Below are positions 16,937-24,631 of a stretch of DNA of 64,000 bases, in pieces. The notes beneath the pieces are model-generated. The model saw nothing but the letters and a program-made list of their open reading frames with translations. It searched no databases and was not told the DNA's origin. Numbering within the stretch: position 1 is the first letter of the stretch; each line of letters opens with the position of its first letter. This stretch comes from Acetobacter tropicalis (GTDB lineage Bacteria; Pseudomonadota; Alphaproteobacteria; Acetobacterales; Acetobacteraceae): assembly GCF_001580915.1 (NCBI RefSeq), contig NZ_LHZQ01000215.1, positions 20,251 through 84,250 of the forward strand. Direction: 5' to 3'. The position numbers and the translations under genes are program-made.

Positions 16937-18202
16937 ATGACTGACCCGATCAATCTGACCCGTCTGCCCTCCGGCCTGACCATTGTAACTGAACGAATGG
17001 AACGGGTAGAAACCGTCTCATTCGGGGCGTATGTGTCCACCGGCACGCGCGATGAAACGGCGGAAGAAAATGGTGTGTCCCACTTTCTGGAACACATGGC
17101 GTTCAAAGGCACCACAAGCCGCTCCGCCCTGCAGATTGCGGAAGAAATTGAAAATGTGGGCGGCCATATCAACGCCTACACCGCGCGGGAACAGACAGCC
17201 TTCTACGTCAAGCTGCTGAAGGAAAACATGGATCTGGGCGTTGATATCATTGGTGATATCCTTACCCACTCCACCTTTGATCCGACTGAGATCGAGCGGG
17301 AACGCGGCGTGATCCTTCAGGAAATCGGCCAGGCAAATGATACGCCGGATGATGTGGTGTTTGACCATTTTCAGGCCACAGCCTTCCCTGACCAGCCCAT
17401 GGGCCGCCCCACGCTGGGTACGGAAGATCTGATCCAGTCCATGAGCCGTGATACGCTCATGTCCTACATGCGCACACATTATACGGCTGAAAACATGGTG
17501 GTGGCGGCTGCTGGCAACCTGCACCATGAAGACGTTGTAGAACGCGTGCAGCGCCATTTTGCAGACCTGCCGCTGACATCACAGATCCCAACCCCACCCT
17601 CGCTTTATGGTGGAGGCGAATTCCGTCAGGAAAAGGATCTGGATCAGGCCCATGTGGTTCTGGGCTTCCCGTCCGTCGGGTATAATGACCCGGATTATTA
17701 CGCCACACTGCTACTTTCCATGGTTCTGGGCGGCGGCATGTCCTCCCGCCTGTTTCAGGAAATCCGGGAAAAACGTGGGCTGGTTTATTCCGTCTATTCC
17801 TTCAGCGCCCCCTTCATTGATGGCGGCCTGTTCGGCATTTACGCGGGCACGGGTGAAAAACAGTGTGCCGAGTTGGTGCCTGTAACCTTGGAAGAACTCC
17901 GCAAGGTCCAGCTTTCGGTCGGGCAGGATGAATTGCTCCGGGCACGGGCACAGTTGAAAGCCTCCCTGCTGATGTCTCTGGAAAGCACAGGCAGCCGGTG
18001 TGAGCAGATTGCACGCCAGCTTCAGCTTTTTGGCCGTATCATCCCGGTTGCGGAAACCGTGGCACGGGTTGAAGCCGTAACCCCGGCTGATATCTGCCGC
18101 GTGGCTGGCCGTATCTTTACCCAGCAGCCCACCTTGGCCGCCCTTGGCCCGGTCAGCCATGTGCTGCCCCTGAACACCATTGCGGAGAAGCTTGCAGCAT
18201 GA
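16937..18202 (+). CDS. M16 family zinc peptidase (processing-peptidase-like)
   Basis: This 421-aa protein resembles the beta subunit of mitochondrial processing peptidase and bacterial single-domain-pair M16 peptidases. The inverted zinc motif HXXEH is H49-F-L-E-H53, and the distal Glu lies in the VILQEIGQANDTPDD segment, as expected. The C-terminal half has the GGGMSSRLFQEIREKRGL signature. No signal peptide is seen. Alphaproteobacterial homologues commonly follow thrC, as here. The stop overlaps the start of the next gene by four bases (ATGA), suggesting translational coupling. Confidence 0.94.
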   Translation: MTDPINLTRLPSGLTIVTERMERVETVSFGAYVSTGTRDETAEENGVSHFLEHMAFKGTTSRSALQIAEEIENVGGHINAYTAREQTAFYVKLLKENMDLGVDIIGDILTHSTFDPTEIERERGVILQEIGQANDTPDDVVFDHFQATAFPDQPMGRPTLGTEDLIQSMSRDTLMSYMRTHYTAENMVVAAAGNLHHEDVVERVQRHFADLPLTSQIPTPPSLYGGGEFRQEKDLDQAHVVLGFPSVGYNDPDYYATLLLSMVLGGGMSSRLFQEIREKRGLVYSVYSFSAPFIDGGLFGIYAGTGEKQCAELVPVTLEELRKVQLSVGQDELLRARAQLKASLLMSLESTGSRCEQIARQLQLFGRIIPVAETVARVEAVTPADICRVAGRIFTQQPTLAALGPVSHVLPLNTIAEKLAA

Positions 18203-19539
18203 GCGCACAAACCCTCGAAAAGATCTCTGATCTTGTCCGCCGTGCGCGCACTGCCGGAGCCGATGCTGCCGATGCAGTCTTTGTCTCCAGCACCGCCATA
18301 GGCGCGGGGGTCCGTAACCGGGTTACGGAAGAACTGGAGCGATCAGAAACAACAGATCTGGGCCTGCGTGTCTTCACAGGCCGGAAATCTGCCATTGTTT
18401 CCACCACCACGCTTGATCCCAGCCGGTTTGATGGCTTGGTGGAACAGGCTCTTGCCATGGCCCGTGTGCTACCTGAAGACCGTTTTGCCGGTCTGGCCCC
18501 GCACGCGCTTACCGGCACGCTTACCTCCAACACGCTGGACCTGACCGATACGGCCGAGCCTGATGCCAATGCCCTGCTGGCCCGCGCCCGTGAGGGGGAA
18601 GAAGCTGCTCTGGCCGTCAATGGCGTGACCAACAGCGCTGGTAGCAGTGCATCCTGGGGGCGCACGGACATCGCGCTGGTCACCTCGCAGGATTTTGCAG
18701 GCACTTATGCCCGCACCCGCCATTCCACCTCTGTCTGCGTGCTGGCGGGCAAAGGTGAGACCATGCAGCGCGATTACGATTACCACGGCACGGTGCATCT
18801 GGCTGATCTGGACAACGCTGCTGTTCTGGGCCGCAGTGCCGGAGAAAAAGCGGTAGCTCGCGTTAATCCCGTCCGTCCCCGTACAGGCCGCTACCCGGTG
18901 GTGTTTCATCCGCGCGTGGCCAACAGTTTTCTGGGGCATTTTATTGGTGCCATCAATGGTTCCTCCATCGCCCGTGGTACGTCTTTTCTGAAAGAAAAAC
19001 TGGGCCAGCGTCTGTTTGCTGAAGGCGTCACCATAACGGATGATCCCACGCGCCACCGTGGGCTGCGCTCTCGTCCGTTTGACGGCGAAGCAATGCCTGT
19101 GGCGCCATTGGAGTTGGTGCGTGACGGCGTGCTGCAAACGTGGATACTGGATACGCGCAGCGCCCGCCATCTTGGCCTGGAAAGCAACGGACGCGCGGCA
19201 CGTGGCACGTCTGGCCCGCCTTCCCCTTCTGCCACCAATCTGTCCTTTGGTCCCGGCACGCTCAGCCCGGAAGAGTTGATGGCGGATATCAAGGAAGGGC
19301 TGTTCATTACCGAGATGATGGGCTCCTCCATCAATGGTCTGACGGGCGACTACAGCCGAGGCGCATCCGGCTTCATGATCCGTGATGGCCAAGTTGCCGA
19401 GTCCGCAGCCGAGTTCACTCTAGCCGGGAACCTGCTGGAAATTTTCGCGTCCCTTACTTTAGCGAACGATTTACAGTTCCGTTTTGGCACCGACGCCCCC
19501 ACATTAAGGGTAGAAGCCCTGAGTATTGCCGGGGCGTGA
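18199..19539 (+). CDS. pmbA: PmbA/TldE-like member of the TldD family
   Basis: This 446-aa protein belongs to the TldD/PmbA (TldE) family. TldD and TldE form a heterodimeric metalloprotease; in enterobacteria it processes microcin and the CcdA antitoxin. TldE-like subunits lack the HExxxH active site, and I see no such motif here, which fits the TldE side. Recognisable parts are the N-terminal RTDLGLRVF-like region and the C-terminal GLFITEMMGSSINGLTGDYS segment. It overlaps the M16 gene by 4 bases. The TldD partner is not in this window. Confidence 0.9.
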   Translation: MSAQTLEKISDLVRRARTAGADAADAVFVSSTAIGAGVRNRVTEELERSETTDLGLRVFTGRKSAIVSTTTLDPSRFDGLVEQALAMARVLPEDRFAGLAPHALTGTLTSNTLDLTDTAEPDANALLARAREGEEAALAVNGVTNSAGSSASWGRTDIALVTSQDFAGTYARTRHSTSVCVLAGKGETMQRDYDYHGTVHLADLDNAAVLGRSAGEKAVARVNPVRPRTGRYPVVFHPRVANSFLGHFIGAINGSSIARGTSFLKEKLGQRLFAEGVTITDDPTRHRGLRSRPFDGEAMPVAPLELVRDGVLQTWILDTRSARHLGLESNGRAARGTSGPPSPSATNLSFGPGTLSPEELMADIKEGLFITEMMGSSINGLTGDYSRGASGFMIRDGQVAESAAEFTLAGNLLEIFASLTLANDLQFRFGTDAPTLRVEALSIAGA

Positions 19540-19564
19540 TGACCGTCTGGAGACACAAGACCTC

Positions 19565-20527
19565 GTGAAAAAGCGCACTCTCTCTTCCGCTCTTGCCGCC
19601 TTGATGACCGTGAGCCTGCTCAGTGGCCCACTGGCTTATCATGCTGATGCGCGGCCCGGACAAGGCGGCTCCATGGGCAGCCGCGGGAGCCGGACCTGGA
19701 GCGCTCCCCCGCCCACACGCACCACGCCTTACGGGGCTGCGCCGATGGATCGTTCCATTACGCCGCGCACACCCGGGCAAAGTGGATACGGGGCGCAGGC
19801 CCCTTATCAGCAGGGTATGTTCAATCAGGCCATGCGCCCGCGCCACCCGTTCCTGACCGGCTTTGCTGGCGGGATGCTGGGCGCAGGTCTTTTCGGGCTG
19901 CTGTCCGGCCATGGATTCTTTGGTGGGGTTCACAGCTTTTTCGGGCTGATCGGTCTCATGCTCCAGATTGCTCTGGTTGTGTGGATCATCATGTGGCTGG
20001 TGCGGCGGTTCTCCGGCAACCGTACGGCGAGTAGTGCCGGAGGCGGGCTGGGCTTTACGCCGGGAACCAGCTCTCCCCCTCCCTCCGCTGGCGGAACGCC
20101 CGCAGCAAGATCCGGCACTCTGCCTATTACCACCAGTGACTATCAGGCTTTCCAGCAGACATTGCTGGATATCCAGACTGCGTGGAACCAGCAGAATATT
20201 CCAGCCATGCAGCAGATGGCCACGCCGGAGATGGTCTCTTATTTCAATCAGCAGCTTGCAACACTGGCCGCTCAGGGGGCCCGCAATGTTGTCTCTGATG
20301 TTCATTTCATTCAGGGCGATCTGGCGGAGGCGTGGCAGGAAGGCGGCATGGATTACGCGACCGTTGCCATGCGCTACAGCCTAATTGATCTGACAACCAA
20401 CGCCACCGGCCAGGTTATTGAAGGCAGCTCCACTGAACCGGTGACAATAACCGAATTGTGGACCTTCACTCGTCCGTCTCGCGGCGGGCGCTGGCTGCTT
20501 TCCGGTATTCAGCAGACACGCAGCTAA
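19565..20527 (+). CDS. TIM44-like domain membrane protein
   Basis: This 320-aa protein begins with a signal peptide (VKKRTLSSALAALMTVSLLS, cleavage probable near HADA). A Gly/Pro/Ser/Thr-rich linker follows, with two membrane segments around residues 95-150 (GGMLGAGLFGLLSGH and LMLQIALVVWIIMWLV). The C-terminal domain (about 195-320) resembles the TIM44 fold seen in bacterial proteins (QTLLDIQTAWNQQNI, TEPVTITELWTF). The role of bacterial members is uncertain; membrane or envelope maintenance is plausible. I prefer GTG 19565, which has GGAGA about 11 bases upstream; an in-frame TTG lies at 19526. The hairpin at 20541 ends this unit. Confidence 0.8.
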   Translation: MKKRTLSSALAALMTVSLLSGPLAYHADARPGQGGSMGSRGSRTWSAPPPTRTTPYGAAPMDRSITPRTPGQSGYGAQAPYQQGMFNQAMRPRHPFLTGFAGGMLGAGLFGLLSGHGFFGGVHSFFGLIGLMLQIALVVWIIMWLVRRFSGNRTASSAGGGLGFTPGTSSPPPSAGGTPAARSGTLPITTSDYQAFQQTLLDIQTAWNQQNIPAMQQMATPEMVSYFNQQLATLAAQGARNVVSDVHFIQGDLAEAWQEGGMDYATVAMRYSLIDLTTNATGQVIEGSSTEPVTITELWTFTRPSRGGRWLLSGIQQTRS

Positions 20528-20540
20528 AACCTGCATTTTC

Positions 20541-20583
20541 CTCCCGGTCACATCTGATCATGTGAACCGGGAGCTTTTCTTCT
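20541..20583 (+). terminator. Rho-independent terminator
   Basis: CTCCCGGTCACAT (20541-20553) pairs with ATGTGAACCGGGAG (20560-20573), with one mismatch, followed by CTTTTCTTCT. It closes the M16-pmbA-TIM44 unit. Confidence 0.9.
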
Positions 20584-20627
20584 GTCCCGTCCCCTAACGG
20601 CCTCATTCCTTTGGCAGGACACCCCCC

Positions 20628-20825
20628 ATGCTTGCGCTTGAAATTGTCACCCTGCTTGTGGCTGTATCCGCCACTGGCTTCAGCATTTTTCTGCACTTCT
20701 GGAACAAACGAAAAGTTGCGGACCTAGAAGCAGAAATTACGAAGCTTCAGGAAAAAGGCATTAAGGTGCAAATGGATACAGTGCTCAATGCCGCCCGAAC
20801 CTCTTCTAAAAAAGAAAAAGCCTGA
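20628..20825 (+). CDS. Small single-span membrane protein, 65 aa, unknown
   Basis: I do not recognise a named family. The ATG at 20628 has AGGA about 10 bases upstream. Residues 3-26 form one hydrophobic span (ALEIVTLLVAVSATGFSIFL). A charged segment follows that is heptad-like (KVADLEAEITKLQEKGIKVQ) and may be a short coiled coil, and then a lysine-rich tail (SSKKEKA). Topology is probably N-out with a cytoplasmic coil. It sits after the TIM44 gene's terminator and so has its own promoter or depends on read-through. Confidence 0.7.
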   Translation: MLALEIVTLLVAVSATGFSIFLHFWNKRKVADLEAEITKLQEKGIKVQMDTVLNAARTSSKKEKA

Positions 20826-21024
20826 GTTCCTCGCCGTGAGCTGGCAAAATATTTTATGGGAAATTCTTAAAAAATTAAGACGTCGGATATAAAGCTTTCC
20901 CGAAGTCTTTGCTCTCCCAGAACGTCAGCCTGAAAACCCTCTCCCTGATATCTCAAGAAGACAGGACATTCTGAGAGGGTAGAAAAAAAGCGATCTCTCC
21001 AGTCTTTGCAAGATCGCAGTTTTG
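20826..21024. other. Convergent intergenic region with two stem-loops
   Basis: This 199-base gap has no gene. It holds an inverted repeat ACCCTCTC (20936-20943) / GAGAGGGT (20973-20980) and the terminator listed next. The AT-rich piece AAAATATTTTATGGGAAATTCTTAAAAAATTAAG is near 20846-20879. Confidence 0.5.
20983..21017 (-). terminator. Rho-independent terminator of the COX1-like/ctaB unit
   Basis: On the minus strand GCGATCT and AGATCGC (21011-21017 and 20990-20996) form a stem with a 14-base loop, followed by TTTTTTTC. It lies directly after the small membrane protein gene that ends at 21025. Confidence 0.88.
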
Positions 21025-21165
21025 TTAAAGATGAGTGAGGGTCAGACCATACATGACCCCGGCAATCAGAATCATGAAGCCGACCATAGCCTTCAGACGC
21101 TCATTCTGCCTGCGCTGCTTCTCAGCCAGTTCAGCCTGGCTCAATGTGATTTGTGTTGTTTCCAT
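21025..21165 (-). CDS. 46-aa membrane protein, CoxF-like by position
   Basis: The protein begins METTQITLSQAELAEKQRRQ, a charged cytoplasmic segment. One transmembrane span follows (LKAMVGFMILIAGVMYGLTL). Tiny proteins of this shape, sometimes called CoxF, follow the heme O synthase gene in alphaproteobacterial cytochrome oxidase operons. My assignment rests on size, topology and position, not on residue identity. Its ATG overlaps the ctaB stop (TGATG at 21163-21167), so it is translationally coupled. The frame can be read from an upstream TTG, but the overlap favours this start. Confidence 0.72.
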   Translation of the reverse strand: METTQITLSQAELAEKQRRQNERLKAMVGFMILIAGVMYGLTLTHL

Positions 21166-22121
21166 CAAATCCACCCTTGCAGCATATGGTCTGCCAGCAA
21201 CCCGCAAAACAGCAGAAATAGGTAGGCCAGAGAAAACCGGAAAGAAATACGGGCCGCTTTATCTCCTGCCAGGCTTACGCCGTTTTCATCCTGCGGTTCG
21301 CGCAGAACACGGATAGCACACAGAACAAAGCCCAGCCCCAGAACCAATGCCGTAGCAGTATAAAGCCAACCACACAGATGCAGCATGGACGGAATAAGAG
21401 AGATAGCCAGCAGCACCAGTGTGTAGACAAAAATATTCCAGCGGGTGTGACGGGCACCTTTAACCACTGGCAGCATGGGAATTCCGGCCCGCCCATAATC
21501 CTTGCATGCATACAGGGAGAGAGACCAGAAATGCGGGGGTGTCCAGAAAAACACGATACCAAACATTACAATCGGCAGCACCGCCATATGGCCAGTGGCC
21601 GCTGCCCACCCGATCATCGGCGGAAAAGCACCCGCTGCCCCGCCAATCACAATATTCTGTGGCGTAGAGCGCTTAAGCCACATGGTATAAATGACAGCGT
21701 AAAAGAAAATGGAGAATGCAAGAATACCCGCTGCCAAAGCATTGGTTGCCATCCACATGAGGCAGACTGACAGGCAGGACAGGCCAACGCCATAGGCCAG
21801 CGCTTCGTGTTCAGGAATACGCCCACCGGGAATAGGCCGGGTGATGGTGCGTTGCATCACGGCATCAATATCGCGGTCATACCACATATTGATGGCACCA
21901 GCGGCCCCAGACGCCATGCATATACATAGAATGGCCACGGCAGCTTCAAACAGCGAAAGATGCCCAGGGGCCATGATCATGCCAGCAGCCCCTGTAAACA
22001 CCACCAGCGATATCACCCGTGGTTTGAGGAGCTGCACCCAGTCTTTCGCAGTAGTGCCAACACGGTCAGCCTTGAAACGTATCCGCCCAGAAGCAGAAAC
22101 CTGAGCTGTTGTCTCGCTCAT
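21165..22121 (-). CDS. ctaB: Protoheme IX farnesyltransferase (heme O synthase)
   Basis: This 318-aa UbiA-family membrane prenyltransferase converts heme B and farnesyl diphosphate to heme O. It has about nine hydrophobic spans. The prenyl-diphosphate-binding motif NMWYDRDIDAVMQRT and the second loop around YTMWLKRSTPQNIVIGGAAG are both intact, as is LLKPRVISLVVFTG near the N-terminus. Its ATG overlaps the stop of the COX1-like gene by four bases (ATGA). In acetic acid bacteria heme O or heme A is needed by quinol oxidases, which are not encoded in this window. Also called cyoE. Confidence 0.96.
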   Translation of the reverse strand: MSETTAQVSASGRIRFKADRVGTTAKDWVQLLKPRVISLVVFTGAAGMIMAPGHLSLFEAAVAILCICMASGAAGAINMWYDRDIDAVMQRTITRPIPGGRIPEHEALAYGVGLSCLSVCLMWMATNALAAGILAFSIFFYAVIYTMWLKRSTPQNIVIGGAAGAFPPMIGWAAATGHMAVLPIVMFGIVFFWTPPHFWSLSLYACKDYGRAGIPMLPVVKGARHTRWNIFVYTLVLLAISLIPSMLHLCGWLYTATALVLGLGFVLCAIRVLREPQDENGVSLAGDKAARISFRFSLAYLFLLFCGLLADHMLQGWI

Positions 22122-23365
22122 GACCGCACCATTGTTTCTTCAGGCTCAAAGGCAACATCTTTTCCGGCTATTTTTTCGACCATCGGACGGTTCTGCACAA
22201 AGCTCAAACCCATGGTCAGCAGGAAACAGAGCACGGAAGCACCGAGCAATCCGCCGCTCCACATCTGACAGGCGACCGGAAGAGCGGGAACTGCCAACGC
22301 CGTACCTGCTGCCATCAACCCGAACTGCACGGCAGCCAAAGGCGTGGGATACCAGCGGCCACACCCTTCTCCACGCCAGAGATACAGACCGCAGAACACT
22401 GCATAAAGTGTGCCTACCTGTAGAGCGGAATGCAGACCATCCCCCTGCATGAATTGGCTGATCCAGCCAGTAGAGACCACAACCAGAAACCCAAGCCCCC
22501 ACAGCATGGGGATTTTGACTGTCATGCTTGCGCGCCACGTACCCGCCATCCACAAGGCAGCCAGCAATACGGAAGCCAGAGTAGCAGCACTTAACACCAG
22601 TGTCTGGGCAGACAGCAGGGTGGCGACAGTCGCGGCCCCCGCCAGCCCGTGCGCAAAAACGCTTTTAACCCATAGAATGCTCCCTGCAGCCGCAGAAGCA
22701 CTCATGACCCCGGCAACAGGAAAAGGAGAAAAACGGGCAACCTTTGCGCCTGTTTCAAAAACAATTCCAAACCCGGCCAGCAGCGTGACCAGCATAATGG
22801 GCTCAGCAAAACCATCCAGCACAGAAGGCGTAAAGGCGGCACCACTCCACACTTGATGGCTGAGAATGGCGGCCAACACCGGCACCGTAAGCAAAAGCAC
22901 GGCAGACGCCAGCATTTCCCCCCACACAAAGGGAGAGAACGGAGCGCGGGGAGCGGAATCGGCGCGGCTGTCAAAAATGGTAGCCAGAACAACCATCACT
23001 GCCAGCAGGGTGCCTACGCACCACAACAAAGCGGCTTCAGTCTGCCACGGAGACGCCACCATCAGCACGCCTGCGGCTGAGACACTGGCCAGAGAAAGCT
23101 TATTCAGCCCGGGAAGAACCGTGCCTTCACGCTGAAGAGCACGTGGCAGCCACAAAGTGCCAAAGCCACACACCAGCGCTGGAACAACCACAAACAGCAG
23201 CATAAGAGCACCATGAGCCTGTTCAATTCCGGCCCACAAACCCGTATGCGGCACCATGCCAAGCTGCTGAAATGCAGAAACACCGCCTCCAAGCAGACCT
23301 GCCAGAGCAGCAACCAGCAGATAGCCTGCTCCTACACCATCAACCGATGCAGTCTGCCGTAGCAT
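22118..23365 (-). CDS. Degenerate cytochrome oxidase subunit I-like membrane protein
   Basis: This 415-aa protein has about 12 membrane spans and is clearly related to heme-copper oxidase subunit I. Residues 50-69 (AHGALMLLFVVVPALVCGFG) match the helix-II signature around the low-spin heme ligand. Aligned by eye, His51 (Paracoccus His94) and His312 (His413) are kept. The CuB ligands are replaced (His276 by Glu188, His325/326 by Lys234/Ser235), as are the cross-linked Tyr280 (Leu192) and the heme a3 ligand His411 (Gly310). It therefore cannot reduce oxygen in the usual way. The frame is intact and overlaps ctaB. I favour ATG 23365 with AAGGGA upstream; ATG 23410 would add 15 residues. No subunits II or III are nearby. 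Confidence 0.82.
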   Translation of the reverse strand: MLRQTASVDGVGAGYLLVAALAGLLGGGVSAFQQLGMVPHTGLWAGIEQAHGALMLLFVVVPALVCGFGTLWLPRALQREGTVLPGLNKLSLASVSAAGVLMVASPWQTEAALLWCVGTLLAVMVVLATIFDSRADSAPRAPFSPFVWGEMLASAVLLLTVPVLAAILSHQVWSGAAFTPSVLDGFAEPIMLVTLLAGFGIVFETGAKVARFSPFPVAGVMSASAAAGSILWVKSVFAHGLAGAATVATLLSAQTLVLSAATLASVLLAALWMAGTWRASMTVKIPMLWGLGFLVVVSTGWISQFMQGDGLHSALQVGTLYAVFCGLYLWRGEGCGRWYPTPLAAVQFGLMAAGTALAVPALPVACQMWSGGLLGASVLCFLLTMGLSFVQNRPMVEKIAGKDVAFEPEETMVRS

Positions 23366-23568
23366 GCTATTTCCCTTATTCTGGCCTTGTTCCGCACAAG
23401 CAGATGCCATGTTCGCACCCCACGCCTTTAACAGATGTGTTCCGGGTGACGAGACGCCCCCCTGAGAGCCCCTTCTATAGCGGCTTTCCTGTAGCTTAAC
23501 GACCCATTTAGCTCCGCATGCCTATCGCCCCTGCCCTGTGTAGAAAGGGCGACAGCACGGAAGTGTGA
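23366..23568. other. Gap between pmtA and the COX1-like gene
   Basis: These 203 bases carry the promoter of the COX1-like unit. They also hold a short inverted repeat TCGCCC (23525-23530) / GGGCGA (23547-23552) near the pmtA stop that lacks a T-run. No gene is evident. Confidence 0.35.
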
Positions 23569-24252
23569 TCAGATGTTTTCAAGCGTGACGAGGGTAAAAA
23601 GGCCGGCCGGTGGCACTGGCTGAATTCTCGCCCGCACCAGATCTTCCGGCGGCAGAAGGGATTCCATGGCAAAATCAGGATGCCAGCCCAGAGAACGGGA
23701 CGCGCGCGCCATACCACGTTCCACAGCGCCACGAACACCGCCGGGAGCCAGAAAGTGGTTTACAAACAGGATGTGACCGCCGGGTTTGACCACCCGTTTG
23801 AGTTCACGCAGCAGCCTGCGCGGATGCGGTACAACGGACGCCACAAACATGGCCACAGCAATATCGAAGGAGTCGTCCTCGAACGTTGTCTCTTCGGCAT
23901 CCATTTCCAGAAGGGCATCGACATTATTCAGATGCTCTTTCTGTACGCGTTCACGCGCACGGGCCAGCATGTCACCAGACAGATCAATGCCGGTAATATG
24001 CTTGTCCTTGCGATAGTGCGGGAGAGCGAGCCCAGTACCAACACCAACTTCAAGAACGCCAGTACCGGGCAGGGCATTGACAGCTTCAACCGCTCGACGG
24101 CGACCAAAGCCAGAAACGCCACCAAACACGGTGTCATACACACCTGCCCACCGGCGGTAAGCGACCTTTACGGCCTCGGCATCCAGCGCTGAACGCGACG
24201 GAGCCGGATCTTCACCCTGACCGGGCGAGCATTTGTGGAGAACGTCACTCAT
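23569..24252 (-). CDS. pmtA: Phosphatidylethanolamine N-methyltransferase (PmtA type)
   Basis: This 227-aa class I SAM methyltransferase has the SAM-binding motif VLEVGVGTGLALPHY, followed by GIDLSGDMLARARERV and DIAVAMFVASVVPHP. The C-terminal SRSLGWHPDF motif is characteristic of the Rhodobacter-type PmtA. The enzyme methylates phosphatidylethanolamine up to three times to give phosphatidylcholine, a major lipid of acetic acid bacteria. The ATG at 24252 has GAGAGAAA upstream; an alternative in-frame GTG at 24294 is less likely. Monocistronic and divergent from the small membrane protein gene at 24406. Confidence 0.88.
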   Translation of the reverse strand: MSDVLHKCSPGQGEDPAPSRSALDAEAVKVAYRRWAGVYDTVFGGVSGFGRRRAVEAVNALPGTGVLEVGVGTGLALPHYRKDKHITGIDLSGDMLARARERVQKEHLNNVDALLEMDAEETTFEDDSFDIAVAMFVASVVPHPRRLLRELKRVVKPGGHILFVNHFLAPGGVRGAVERGMARASRSLGWHPDFAMESLLPPEDLVRARIQPVPPAGLFTLVTLENI

Positions 24253-24405
24253 GGTTTCTCTCTGCCCGCTGGCGGCAATTTCTTCAAGAGCCACAACGCA
24301 TCTTCCTTTGTTTTAAATAAAATGCGCCATAAAAGCGCCCTTGTCTCCATGCCCATTGTCCCCTTACCTTCCGTCTGCCTGGAACTGTTTTAGAAGAAAA
24401 GAGAC
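24253..24405. promoter_or_regulatory. Divergent promoter region, pmtA / 72-aa membrane protein
   Basis: This 153-base gap contains an AT-rich centre (TTTGTTTTAAATAAAATGCG at about 24307-24326) that probably includes core promoter elements for one or both genes. No clear operator is visible. Confidence 0.4.
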
Positions 24406-24624
24406 ATGCTGGAATTCCTGCTTGCCGTCCTCAGCCTTATTATCTGGTCATCGATTTTCGTTTTCTATTTCCGAGACTCTATTTTTAGCTGGCTCGACAA
24501 CCGCTTCGGCAAAGATACCGTCCTCCCCCCTCTGGAAGACAAGGCTGCCGACCGAGCGGAACCGACTTTTTCAGCGCCCAACACTCAACAGCCGGAAGCA
24601 TCCGAACCGGTCAAAGAAGCCTAA
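24406..24624 (+). CDS. Small single-span membrane protein, 72 aa, unknown
   Basis: I do not recognise a family. The ATG follows AGAAGAAAAGAGAC, an adequate ribosome-binding site. Residues 3-22 (EFLLAVLSLIIWSSIFVFYF) are a strong membrane span. The rest is a polar, Pro/Glu-rich cytoplasmic or periplasmic tail (residues 33-72) without structure motifs. It lies alone between divergent pmtA and convergent gshB; only 7 bases separate its stop from that of gshB, so transcripts from the two strands overlap. Confidence 0.65.
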   Translation: MLEFLLAVLSLIIWSSIFVFYFRDSIFSWLDNRFGKDTVLPPLEDKAADRAEPTFSAPNTQQPEASEPVKEA

Positions 24625-24631
24625 CCGTTTT

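Noticed and set aside
23525..23552. TCGCCC/GGGCGA hairpin as a pmtA terminator
   Set aside because: It has a 16-base loop and no T-run on the minus strand, so evidence is too weak to call a terminator.
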